Source: an uncultured Eubacteriales bacterium (GTDB lineage Bacteria; Bacillota; Clostridia; Lachnospirales; Lachnospiraceae). Taken from it: DNA of 17,823 bases. Made by a program: the position numbers and the translations under genes. Below are positions 1-7,352 of the stretch, in pieces; position 1 is the stretch's first letter, and every line of letters starts with the position of its first letter. The notes beneath the pieces are model-generated. The model did no database searches and was not told where the DNA came from. It saw only the letters and a list, made by a program, of their open reading frames with translations. The stretch is from positions 1-17,823 of the forward strand of contig URMF01000058.1 in assembly GCA_900548855.1 (NCBI GenBank), given 5' to 3'.

Positions 1-1
1 G

Positions 2-937
2 GTTCTGGAGGGGGAACAGGCGGTGCTTTGTGGGAGTGTACCGGTGGCCGCTATGCGGGATTACCAGGTTACAGTGAATTCCTATACAAAGGGCAGGGGG
101 ACGCTGTTTTGTACGCTTGAGGGATATGGCAGCTGCTATAATGCGGAGGAAGTGATAGCCGCAGCGGGTTACCAGCCGGAGCAGGATACTGCCAATCCGG
201 CCTCCTCTGTATTTTGTTCCCATGGGGCAGGATTTATTGTGCCATGGAACCAGATTGCGGATTATATGCATGTGGAAAGTATATTTTCTAAAGCAGACAA
301 GCAGCAGCCGGATGAGAAGGATAATGAATTGGAACGCCGCAGGGCAGGGCTGTTTGATTATTCCATTGATGAAGAACAGATTGAGGAAATATTGAACCGT
401 ACATTTCATGCCAATGAGCGTGCTTCAAAGCATTATTACAGGAAGCCAAGGCGTCAGCTGTCCACGGCTTATAAGGGACAGTCCAAGCCCCATTTTCAGG
501 AAACATATCTGATTGTGGATGGCTATAACATTATTCATGCATGGGATGAATTGAAATGCCTGATTGAGGATAATTTAGATGGGGCAAGAATGAAGCTGCT
601 GGATGTCTTGTCAAATTATCAGGCATTTGTCAAGTGTGAGCTGATTGTGGTATTTGATGCATATAAGGTAAAGGGGAATCTGGGGGAAATGTTTGATTAC
701 CATAATATTCATGTCGTCTATACAAAAGAGGCGGAAACAGCAGACTCCTATATTGAGAAGCTTACCCATAAGATAGCCCGGGATTATCATGTGACCGTTG
801 CCACCTCGGATGGTCTTGTCCAGCTGATTACAAGAGGGCAGAACTGTGTTGTTATGTCTGCCCGGGAGTTAAAGGAAGAGGTGGAAAAGGTAGAGGAAGC
901 CATCCGGGAATATCTCTCAAAGGATTCGGATGGGTAA
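2..937 (+). CDS. EF-G/TetM-like translation factor fused to Rae1/YacP-type NYN endonuclease (3' part)
   Basis: The reading frame is open from the left edge, so this is the C-terminal 311 residues of a longer protein. Fragment residues 1-90 match the last domain (V) of EF-G-like ribosomal protection factors of the TetM/TetO group: the order 'LEGEQAV', 'VNSYTKGRGTLFCTLEGY' and 'VFCSHGAGF' follows that family's C-terminus. After a charged linker (about 91-165), residues 168-310 form a complete NYN/PIN-like nuclease domain of the YacP family: 'YLIVDGYNIIHAW' (Asp173), 'VVFDAYKVKGN' (Asp219), 'YTKEAETADSYIEKL' (Asp248) and 'VATSDGLVQ' (Asp270). In Bacillus subtilis the stand-alone YacP (Rae1) enters the ribosomal A site and cuts mRNA. 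Both halves are therefore expected at the ribosome. The GTPase domain lies outside the window. The gene converges on maf with only 8 bases between them. Whether the TetM-like half gives tetracycline resistance cannot be judged. Confidence 0.88.
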   Translation, partial: VLEGEQAVLCGSVPVAAMRDYQVTVNSYTKGRGTLFCTLEGYGSCYNAEEVIAAAGYQPEQDTANPASSVFCSHGAGFIVPWNQIADYMHVESIFSKADKQQPDEKDNELERRRAGLFDYSIDEEQIEEILNRTFHANERASKHYYRKPRRQLSTAYKGQSKPHFQETYLIVDGYNIIHAWDELKCLIEDNLDGARMKLLDVLSNYQAFVKCELIVVFDAYKVKGNLGEMFDYHNIHVVYTKEAETADSYIEKLTHKIARDYHVTVATSDGLVQLITRGQNCVVMSARELKEEVEKVEEAIREYLSKDSDG

Positions 938-945
938 AAGTGCAT

Positions 946-1536
946 TTATCCCCGGAGTGTCTGGTAAAGCTTTGCGATTGGCAGTCCCACAACATTATTG
1001 TAGTCACCGTGGATTTCTTTGATGTGTACGGCAAATGATCCCTGGATACCATAGGCGCCCGCTTTGTCCATACAATCCCCGGTGGCAATATACTCTTTTA
1101 ATTCGTAATCACTGATGGGATAAAAGGTAACATCTGTGCGCTCATACAATAGATGGGTGTGTTTTTCGCCATTTGTTTTAAATAGAATTGCGATGCCGGT
1201 AAATACCTGATGTGTCCGGTTTGAGAGGAGCTTTAGCATATCAAAGGCCTCCTGTTCATCCCCGGGTTTCCCCAGAATTTCATGGTCATAGTAAACAATC
1301 GTATCTGCCCCGATTACACAGAAATCCTTGCCGATGTAATCGTTTTTAATTTGCCGGTATACATTGTCTGCCTTTTGAAACGCAAGGTCTTCTACGATTT
1401 TATCCGGACTGGTCTCCGTTATGGTTTCCTTTACCGTTGAGGGGATAATGGTAAAGGTAAAGCCTGCCTGTGTCAATAATTCTGCCCTTCTGGGAGAAGC
1501 AGAAGCTAAAATAATGGGAATTTTTTTATTTATCAT
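946..1536 (-). CDS. maf: Maf-type nucleoside triphosphate pyrophosphatase
   Basis: A 196-residue Maf/YhdE-family protein of usual length. The family hydrolyses nucleoside triphosphates, typically dTTP, UTP or modified pyrimidine nucleotides, to the monophosphate and pyrophosphate in the cytoplasm, and is linked to nucleotide-pool cleaning and division arrest. Visible motifs are the N-terminal 'ASASPRR' loop (residues 10-16), 'VIGADTIV' with the presumed catalytic Asp78, 'LGKPGD' (Lys90), 'THQVFTG' (108-114) and the late 'DKAGAYGIQG' stretch. The ATG overlaps the stop of the preceding membrane-protein gene (ATGA), and a GGAGG site sits upstream, so translational coupling is likely. It is the last gene of the moxR operon; that link looks like convenience rather than pathway, since Maf usually sits near mreB or radC. 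The exact substrate class is not resolved from sequence. Confidence 0.93.
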   Translation of the reverse strand: MINKKIPIILASASPRRAELLTQAGFTFTIIPSTVKETITETSPDKIVEDLAFQKADNVYRQIKNDYIGKDFCVIGADTIVYYDHEILGKPGDEQEAFDMLKLLSNRTHQVFTGIAILFKTNGEKHTHLLYERTDVTFYPISDYELKEYIATGDCMDKAGAYGIQGSFAVHIKEIHGDYNNVVGLPIAKLYQTLRG

Positions 1537-2771
1537 AAAACGCCTCCTTTTTTTACATCCTCAAAGGTTATCTCTTCGTTGCTGTAGCGCGCTTTTTCAT
1601 ATACATCCGTCAATTCGCTGATATCTTCATCATACACTTGGAGTACCTTGCTGGCAATATCCTCCGGCGTGTAATTTTTCCTGTAAATCTCCTGATTATA
1701 GCCTTTTATTTTCAGGCGGTATGCGCGCCTGATTTTGGCGGCGTTGTCGGGACGGAAAAAGGCTTTCATCTGTTCCAGTACATTTTTGGTTTCTTTTTTT
1801 CTGGTTACTTTTTCCGGGGCTTCCTGTAATGCAACAACAATATCCGTATCTTTTGCGTAACGGTTTAAAAACAACCTGGCAAGATAGGTGATTGCACGGT
1901 AGAACAGATAGAGAATAAATAACAGCGCAATAATGCTGCAGATGCCGTCTAACACTCTTCCTAACAGAGAGGGCTCCCTTACTGCCTCCAATGCAGATTG
2001 TAATTCACTGTCCATGGTATCGGTCTGTTCTACCCGGCTTTCTATAAAAAATAATGCCCGCAGCAGTCCAATTAGATAAAAGAAGAAATATATGATAACC
2101 TGGGTCAGCTTTACAATGTATTCACCGATGTAATATGCGGCTCTGTCAAGCCGAAAAACATATACAAATACGGCTGTTATTAAAAAAGCAATGGCAATAA
2201 AGCCAATCAGAAAGGAGTGAGTCAGGACTATTTTTTTCACTGGTACAGAGGCTGCATGCGAAGACTTGGATAAGGTTTTGCTGAGCCCCTCCAAGGACAG
2301 CCGGATAAAATGCAGCAGCAACAGAGCAATGCCGCACACATATATCAGCTGGGAAAGCGTTGTCAAGTGGTATGCCAGGGTGATGATATAAATGACTGTT
2401 ATGACGAGAAACAATGCCCAGGGCGCTTCCTCATAGGGCTTTTCCGTACTTCGTTTCCAGATAAGAATTCCGTGTATATTTTCCAGTATCAGAAGTGTGA
2501 GGTACAGGTATTTGTAGCATACAGTTGGAAATGGTACCATCCATATGGGAAGGAAGAAAAGTCCGTGAAGGAAAATATACAACAGTGGGTGGTAGCAATA
2601 CTGCTCGATAATCAGATAACAGATAAGGATAAATGGGATTCCAAGCAGGAATACAGGTTTCACGATTTCTTTTTCATAAATGGTCAAAATTGTGGAGAAA
2701 GCAATGAGATAAGTAATAGCAGCGGTCAGAAGCCGTCCGGTATTCTTGAGCAGGGTTAAATTATATTTCAT
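1533..2771 (-). CDS. multi-pass membrane protein with DUF4129-like C-terminus
   Basis: A 412-residue membrane protein, third gene of the moxR operon. The N-terminal two thirds (about 1-245) hold six to eight hydrophobic segments. Another segment near 275-295 ('IIALLFILYLFYRAITYLARL') is followed by a cytoplasmic, charged C-terminal part. That tail, with 'AAKIRRAYRLKIKGY', 'YTPEDIASKV' and 'LTDVYEKARYSNEEIT', has the look of DUF4129, a short helical domain found at the C-terminus of TgpA-like proteins and next to MoxR/DUF58. No transglutaminase domain lies in this protein; the locus carries one on a separate, divergent gene. The start is supported by GGGAGGTG about eight bases upstream and lies inside the last codons of the DUF58 gene (11-base overlap). 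Function is unknown; an envelope role is inferred from context only. Confidence 0.8.
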   Translation of the reverse strand: MKYNLTLLKNTGRLLTAAITYLIAFSTILTIYEKEIVKPVFLLGIPFILICYLIIEQYCYHPLLYIFLHGLFFLPIWMVPFPTVCYKYLYLTLLILENIHGILIWKRSTEKPYEEAPWALFLVITVIYIITLAYHLTTLSQLIYVCGIALLLLHFIRLSLEGLSKTLSKSSHAASVPVKKIVLTHSFLIGFIAIAFLITAVFVYVFRLDRAAYYIGEYIVKLTQVIIYFFFYLIGLLRALFFIESRVEQTDTMDSELQSALEAVREPSLLGRVLDGICSIIALLFILYLFYRAITYLARLFLNRYAKDTDIVVALQEAPEKVTRKKETKNVLEQMKAFFRPDNAAKIRRAYRLKIKGYNQEIYRKNYTPEDIASKVLQVYDEDISELTDVYEKARYSNEEITFEDVKKGGVL

Positions 2772-3882
2772 CTGTGTTCACCTCCCAGAATTGTATATCG
2801 GATACAGGAGAGGAAATGGGGGTATATTCCGGACAAATGAATAGCACCTGATAGCCATTTTCTTTCTTATCCCTGTATTTTTGAAGCAGAGCCTCTTTTC
2901 TATAATTCGATATAATCAGATAAACCGTATTGTTTGCATGATTCTGAAAAACGGAATCTGTCCCGTCAAAAAAGGACAGAAAGTCTGTAAGTGCATTGGA
3001 AAGGTCGAGCTTTGCCAGCACCTGAAACAGGGTATGTAAATGTTCCTCTCCTGCACCGGGCTCCGTTATGATGGGTAATTCGGTAGAAGAATCCATAAGA
3101 TTAACTGCAAGACGTACTGCAAAACCATGGAGTGTTATGTGCTGCAGCATCGTAGCGGCTACACGAATCAGGTATTCCTGTAAAGCGTCCGAACGCTGTA
3201 TCACATTCGTGTCAAGGTTAAGGAGCAGGACAATTTCGCTGCTCTGGGTATCAAAATAGGTGTTTACCATAAGCGCATCTGCTTTGGCAGTTGCTTTCCA
3301 GTTGATGTAATGCATACCGTCCTGACTGGTGTATTCCCGTATTCCGCGGAAAGACAGTGGGTCTTCATAGAGTGTTTTTCGGGTAATGTCGCCCATGATG
3401 GAGCTGGTAAGGGAAAGGGATTGCCTGTCCTGAAGCTGTCCGGGGTAGACATATAACCCTGCATGGTTATCCAGAATGGAGGCATAGGACTTCCGCATAA
3501 ATAAATCATTGGCAACCAGATGGATGGAATCAATGACGTAATAGCCTCTTTTAGTGGTACGAAAAATCTGTTTTCTGATAATCTGCTGGTTCCCTAAAAT
3601 GGAAAAAATATCATTTTTATAGTAATAATCGGAAACAGAAGAGTTATCTGTCTCTTCATACTGAAAGGTTCGGGAAGAACGAAATTTAACAAATAATACC
3701 GGCAGAGGAAGAAGCTTGCGGTTTTCAATCTGTTCCTTCAATTCTAACGTATCTCCGATATTTGCATAGGATTTACTGAAGGAAATACGGACGTAAAGCT
3801 TCCTGTCCCAGTATTTCCGGTAAAGGGCAGATTGCAGGAAATATATAGTTAAGGCTAGAATGATGGCAAGGATATACTGCAT
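2761..3882 (-). CDS. DUF58 domain protein
   Basis: A DUF58-family protein of 373 residues when begun at the ATG at 3882, which has AAAGGAG seven bases upstream. An in-frame ATG at 3942 would lie inside the moxR gene and lacks that support. Residues 3-20 form one membrane anchor. The DUF58 core is clear: 'EDPLSFRGIREYTSQDGMHYINWKATAKADALMV' runs through residues 173-206, followed by a von Willebrand A-like strand 'EIVLLLNLDT' (216-225). DUF58 proteins are almost always encoded beside a MoxR ATPase and are thought to act with it as a chaperone-like pair on membrane or envelope proteins. The gene starts 10 bases after the moxR stop, with its ribosome binding site in the moxR 3' end, so the two are very likely co-translated. 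Confidence 0.92.
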   Translation of the reverse strand: MQYILAIILALTIYFLQSALYRKYWDRKLYVRISFSKSYANIGDTLELKEQIENRKLLPLPVLFVKFRSSRTFQYEETDNSSVSDYYYKNDIFSILGNQQIIRKQIFRTTKRGYYVIDSIHLVANDLFMRKSYASILDNHAGLYVYPGQLQDRQSLSLTSSIMGDITRKTLYEDPLSFRGIREYTSQDGMHYINWKATAKADALMVNTYFDTQSSEIVLLLNLDTNVIQRSDALQEYLIRVAATMLQHITLHGFAVRLAVNLMDSSTELPIITEPGAGEEHLHTLFQVLAKLDLSNALTDFLSFFDGTDSVFQNHANNTVYLIISNYRKEALLQKYRDKKENGYQVLFICPEYTPISSPVSDIQFWEVNTDEI

Positions 3883-3892
3883 GGTTACTCCT

Positions 3893-4846
3893 TTACTGGT
3901 TGAATTTTTCAGTGGGAACCGGTATGGTTGACATAATATCATCCAATATGGAATATGCTAAAGCCTGGCCGCTGGCTCCCCTCAAAGATAATAATCTATG
4001 TCCAAGACATGGTTTTACAAGGTATTTTACATCCTCCGGAATCACATAGGAACGTCCGTTTAAAAGGGCATATGCCTGGGAAAGACGGGCAAGGCTCAGC
4101 ATGCCTCTTGGATTCACTCCCAATGCGACCTGCTCGTGGTGTCTGGTGGCGTGGACAATGTCAATAATATATTTCCGGATATCGTCATGTATGTAAATGT
4201 CTTCTGTCTGTTTTTGCAGACGGATAAGGTCGGTTAATGAACAGACCGGAGAAAGTCTCTCCGCAGGGTCGCCCTCCATATAGCTGTCTAACAGAATGCG
4301 TTCCTCTTCTACAGTAGGAAATCCCATAGAAATTTTTAAGTCAAACCGGTCTAGCTGTGCTTCCGGAAGAGGAAAGGTTCCTGTGGTTTCAATTGGATTT
4401 TCCGTGGCAAGCATAAAAAAGGGATTGGAAAGCGTCCGGGTCACACCGTCTGTGGTAACCTGCCGTTCTGCCATAGCTTCTAACAGGCAGGACTGTGTTC
4501 TCGGTGTTGCCCGGTTAATCTCGTCCGCTAACAGTATATTGGTGAAAACAGGTCCCGGAATGAATACAAACTCCTGTGTCTTCTGGTTGTAGATATCAAT
4601 GCCCGTTACATCTGTGGGAAGCAGGTCAGGAGTAAACTGAATCCGCTTAAATTCGCCGTCAATGGAGGCGGCTATTGCCCTGGCAAGCCTTGTTTTTCCG
4701 GTTCCGGGAGTGTCCTCCAGCAAAACATGCCCCTTAGCCAGCAAGGCAGTCAGAACGAGTCTGATTTTATCATTTTTTCCAATAATTACTTTTTGAATAT
4801 TTTCTTCAATTTGCTTTGGTATTGTATTTACTGCTTCTGATTCCAT
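3893..4846 (-). CDS. MoxR-family AAA+ ATPase
   Basis: A 317-residue MoxR-type AAA+ ATPase, normal for the family. Visible are Walker A 'EDTPGTGKT' (44-52, Lys51), Walker B 'ILLADE' (104-109), the MoxR stretch 'NRATPRTQSCLLEAMAERQV' (111-130), sensor 1 in 'LATENP' (Asn150), 'PLPEAQLDRFD' (159-169), and a C-terminal lid domain with 'GVNPRGMLSLARLSQAYAL'. The family uses ATP hydrolysis to remodel or assemble partner complexes. The partner here is presumably the DUF58 protein encoded next, because the pairing is conserved widely. It is the first gene of a four-gene operon. The ATG at 4846 has GGAGG about seven bases upstream, and a candidate promoter lies at 4916-4944. The client of the complex is unknown. 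Confidence 0.94.
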   Translation of the reverse strand: MESEAVNTIPKQIEENIQKVIIGKNDKIRLVLTALLAKGHVLLEDTPGTGKTRLARAIAASIDGEFKRIQFTPDLLPTDVTGIDIYNQKTQEFVFIPGPVFTNILLADEINRATPRTQSCLLEAMAERQVTTDGVTRTLSNPFFMLATENPIETTGTFPLPEAQLDRFDLKISMGFPTVEEERILLDSYMEGDPAERLSPVCSLTDLIRLQKQTEDIYIHDDIRKYIIDIVHATRHHEQVALGVNPRGMLSLARLSQAYALLNGRSYVIPEDVKYLVKPCLGHRLLSLRGASGQALAYSILDDIMSTIPVPTEKFNQ

Positions 4847-4915
4847 GTTTTTTCCTCCGGAGCCATTATTTTTGAAAGAATAGGTGTTTTACCGTTAACT
4901 TTTAATTTTATTCTA

Positions 4916-4944
4916 ATTTTAATATATTTTTATTAATTTCACAA
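4916..4944 (-). promoter_or_regulatory. candidate vegetative promoter for the moxR operon
   Basis: Read on the minus strand, a TTGTGA -35 element (4939-4944) is followed after 17 bases by TAAAAT (4916-4921). The spacer is entirely A/T, and the leader to the moxR ATG would be about 65 bases. The match is decent, but AT-rich sequence raises the chance of a spurious hit. Confidence 0.45.
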
Positions 4945-4961
4945 CCAATAACACATTTAAT

Positions 4962-4990
4962 TTGCAAGAAATGAATATCAATGTTACAAT
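4962..4990 (+). promoter_or_regulatory. vegetative promoter for the transglutaminase/DUF1700 genes
   Basis: TTGCAA (4962-4967), a 17-base spacer and TACAAT (4985-4990) form a near-consensus sigma-A promoter. It points to the gene at 5039 and predicts a leader of about 42 bases carrying GGGAGAAGG just before the ATG. Its -35 box lies only 17 bases from the -35 box of the opposing moxR promoter, so the two are back to back. Confidence 0.65.
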
Positions 4991-5038
4991 CAGACGGTAA
5001 TGTCGTTAGCTGGTTAGAAACCAAATAGGGAGAAGGTT

Positions 5039-6148
5039 ATGAATAAGAAAATAGCGGTGTTTATACTGATTATTGTGCTGGCAGGACTGACTGTGTGGAT
5101 TTATTTATCAGTTCCGGAGGTACAAAAACAAATTGCATTATATACAGAAGTGGATTTTACAGAGGATAATATTTATTCAGATTTGGAGAGTTTGTCAGAA
5201 CGCCTGGAGGAGGAAATCATGAAGGGCTCGGATGCATTTACCGTTTATCTTAAGGATTTGGATGTGAATGCGATTAATCAGATTAATGAATCACTGGACG
5301 GTATATTTGGAAGTGGTGACACATACCAACAGGTAGGGGTAGTGGGGAATACATACAAGAAGGTAACCATTACCGTTAAGCAGTCTGTTAACTATTACGC
5401 AATGCAGGCATATCTGCAGAATAGTCCCATTCCGGATTCAGAACCAAAGGCACAGAAATTATATGAGGTGATAAAAACAATTTTGGATACACAGATTTCA
5501 GCGGGTATGTCTGATTATGACAAGGAGCTGGCGCTGCATGATTACCTGATAACCCATTGTAAATATAGTGAAGATATATCCCAGCCGGCAGGCAGTGACA
5601 TATACCGGGCATATGGTGCTCTGGTTAATCAGGATGCGGTTTGTAATGGTTATGCGGAGGCCTTGCAGCTGTTGTTTCAATGTGCAGGGATTCAATCGGA
5701 ATTTGTGGTTGGTACAGCAGATGGAGTTGATCACGCATGGAATCTTGTGGAGATAGATGAAAAATGGTATCATTTGGATGCCACATGGGATGATCCGCTG
5801 CCTGACCAGGGAGAGGAGACCCTGCATCCGTATTTTAATGTGCCGGATGAGATTATAGGGCAAAGCCATACCTGGAACAAAGAGGATTATCCTATTGCGG
5901 ACAGTATGACTGAAAATTTCTATGTTAAGGAAAATGCATATTTTTCCAACTTTGACGATTACAGCACAAGCGCATATGATACCATGGTAAATGGCGGTAA
6001 TCCAAGATATGAGGCCGTAATTGAGAATTATGTTGAGAATGAGGAGGATATGCAGTTTATTTTTGAGGATAACTTTAGATATAACAGTGTAAACTGGCAG
6101 ACCTTTAAGGCAGGGAATTATTGTGTTCTGGCGGTAAAGGCAGAGTAA
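5039..6148 (+). CDS. exported transglutaminase-like (papain-fold) protein
   Basis: A 369-residue protein with an N-terminal membrane anchor or signal (residues 5-24 hydrophobic after MNKK; no lipobox). A transglutaminase-core domain follows at about 155-255. The expected catalytic triad is present: Cys202 in 'DAVCNGYAEALQLLF', His232 in 'DHAWN' and Asp247 in 'WYHLDATWDDP'. Bacterial members act as proteases, amidases or crosslinkers outside the membrane; the substrate here cannot be told. The segment 'ALHDYLITHCKYSED' before the Cys is typical of the clostridial secreted group. Transglutaminase-core proteins often belong to moxR-DUF58 operons, but here the gene is divergent, so the two units share a promoter region. 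The next gene follows after 11 bases. The start is fixed by GGGAGAAGG. Confidence 0.88.
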   Translation: MNKKIAVFILIIVLAGLTVWIYLSVPEVQKQIALYTEVDFTEDNIYSDLESLSERLEEEIMKGSDAFTVYLKDLDVNAINQINESLDGIFGSGDTYQQVGVVGNTYKKVTITVKQSVNYYAMQAYLQNSPIPDSEPKAQKLYEVIKTILDTQISAGMSDYDKELALHDYLITHCKYSEDISQPAGSDIYRAYGALVNQDAVCNGYAEALQLLFQCAGIQSEFVVGTADGVDHAWNLVEIDEKWYHLDATWDDPLPDQGEETLHPYFNVPDEIIGQSHTWNKEDYPIADSMTENFYVKENAYFSNFDDYSTSAYDTMVNGGNPRYEAVIENYVENEEDMQFIFEDNFRYNSVNWQTFKAGNYCVLAVKAE

Positions 6149-6159
6149 AGGAGGAAGCA

Positions 6160-6642
6160 ATGACAAAGCAGGAATTTTTAGAAGAATTAAAGAGCATTTT
6201 AACCGGTGAGGTGCCTCCGGAGGTAATGATGGATTCTTATGGATATTATTCAAATTATATTGATGAGGAGATAAGAAAAGGCAAAAGCGAGGAGGAAGCG
6301 CTGGAGGAGCTGGGAAGGCCTGCGCTGATTGCACGCTCCATCATAGCCGCACAGGCGGGAGAGCGGACGGCAGATGTAGAATATACAGAAGACGGCAGAA
6401 CAAAAAAGGTCAAAAAAAAGCCGTTTGCCGAAAAGACCGAATCTGCCCGACAGACACATAGGGAATTTACGTTTGATTTTAATGCATGGTATGCAAAGGT
6501 GCTTTATGTGGCGGTGATTATCGTACTGGTTATACTGGTATATTTTATCTTAAAACTTGGTTTCTGGGTGTTGGTGACCTTCGGTATTCCGATTTTAATC
6601 ATACTCGGGATTATCTATTTGATTATGTATTTTACACGGTAG
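6160..6642 (+). CDS. DUF1700 (HAAS-domain) membrane protein
   Basis: A 160-residue protein begun at the ATG at 6160, preceded by AAAGGAGG; an upstream start at 6121 would overlap the previous gene and has no ribosome site. Residues 1-65 form the helical DUF1700/HAAS domain: 'MTKQEFLEELKSIL', a 'YYSNYIDEEIRKGKSEEEALEELG' helix pair, then 'PALIARSIIA'. A charged linker leads to two hydrophobic segments at about 110-130 and 133-157. DUF1700 proteins are usually encoded next to a PadR-family repressor and are thought to act as membrane-associated regulatory partners. No padR gene lies beside it here. It follows the transglutaminase gene by 11 bases and is probably co-transcribed with it. Confidence 0.85.
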   Translation: MTKQEFLEELKSILTGEVPPEVMMDSYGYYSNYIDEEIRKGKSEEEALEELGRPALIARSIIAAQAGERTADVEYTEDGRTKKVKKKPFAEKTESARQTHREFTFDFNAWYAKVLYVAVIIVLVILVYFILKLGFWVLVTFGIPILIILGIIYLIMYFTR

Positions 6643-6675
6643 CAGAAGAATATTTTAATGTGCAGTATTTCGTAA

Positions 6676-6704
6676 TTGACAAAATATGTAACAATTGGTA
6701 GATT
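6676..6704 (+). promoter_or_regulatory. promoter for the DUF5684 gene
   Basis: A perfect TTGACA (6676-6681), 17 bases, then TAGATT (6699-6704). It lies 54 bases upstream of the ATG at 6758 and separates this gene from the DUF1700 gene. Confidence 0.6.
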
Positions 6705-6757
6705 ATTGTCATGCAAGTAATATTGTAAATTTAATATTTATGAGGGAGGATGTTTTT

Positions 6758-7168
6758 ATGTTAACATCATTATTGACAACAAGCTATGAGTATACCTCTG
6801 GCTATGACACGGCAACGGCAGGTGCTCTGGCTGCATTTTTGGGCACATATTCTATTATCATTCTTGCAATATGCATTGTGATGATTGTGGCAAACTGGAA
6901 GATTTTTACCAAGGCCGGAGAACGGGGATGGGCATCAATTGTTCCATTTTATAACATGTATGTCCTGTTTAAAATTGCCTTTGGAAACGGCTGGTTTTTC
7001 CTGTTATGTCTGGTACCGGTTGTTAATGCTGTAATTGGTATTATGCTGTATTTCAAGCTGTCAAAGGCATTTGGACACGGAGTCGGTTTTGGATTTGGAT
7101 TACTGTTTTTGACTCCAATCTTTTTCCTGATTCTTGCATTTGGTTCATCTGAATATGAGGGCGCATAG
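6758..7168 (+). CDS. DUF5684-type small membrane protein
   Basis: A 136-residue membrane protein. The ATG at 6758 is chosen because GGGAGGA precedes it at seven bases; an earlier ATG at 6695 overlaps the promoter and has no such site. Four hydrophobic segments can be seen at about 27-46, 77-94, 90-103 and 110-129. The pattern 'NWKIFTKAGERGWASIVPFYNMYVLFKIA' (46-74), followed by a second WFF-rich helix and 'YFKLSKAFGHG', is the hallmark of the DUF5684 family, which is common in Gram-positive bacteria and occurs alone or fused to signal peptidase-like proteins. No catalytic residues are evident and the function is unknown. It is flanked by its own promoter and terminator, so it is probably a single-gene unit. 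Confidence 0.82.
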   Translation: MLTSLLTTSYEYTSGYDTATAGALAAFLGTYSIIILAICIVMIVANWKIFTKAGERGWASIVPFYNMYVLFKIAFGNGWFFLLCLVPVVNAVIGIMLYFKLSKAFGHGVGFGFGLLFLTPIFFLILAFGSSEYEGA

Positions 7169-7186
7169 AAGCGTGATAAGAAATAA

Positions 7187-7216
7187 GGGCTGTCTCACAT
7201 GGGATAGCTCTTTTTT
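7187..7216 (+). terminator. intrinsic terminator after the DUF5684 gene
   Basis: A 10-base-pair stem including G-U pairs (7187-7196 with 7201-7210), a four-base loop ACAT and six T residues (7211-7216). It lies 18 bases after the stop codon. Confidence 0.85.
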
Positions 7217-7277
7217 GTTGTTATGCATGTGAGAAAAAGGTCTGGCAAGATACATTTTCTGTTTTGTGAATTGCGGC

Positions 7278-7306
7278 TTGAAAAAGAAGCCATATAGTGT
7301 TAGAAT
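7278..7306 (+). promoter_or_regulatory. extended -10 promoter for the yebC-family gene
   Basis: TTGAAA (7278-7283), a 17-base spacer and TAGAAT (7301-7306), with TGT directly before the -10 (extended -10). The leader to the ATG at 7353 is about 40 bases. A copy of GCATGTGAG lies at 7314-7322, at about the predicted transcription start. Confidence 0.7.
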
Positions 7307-7352
7307 AGAGAACGCATGTGAGTGTGTATTTTAAAAGATAGGAGTCGGAGAA

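Noticed and set aside
925..958. Possible bidirectional terminator between the two convergent genes
   Set aside because: Only a seven-base-pair stem with a bulge can form and there is no T run on either strand.
5498..6334. Long minus-strand open frame of 278 codons opposite the transglutaminase and DUF1700 genes
   Set aside because: The plus-strand genes have clear family motifs and ribosome sites; the reverse frame is low-complexity, rich in Ile/Leu/His, and has no recognisable domain.
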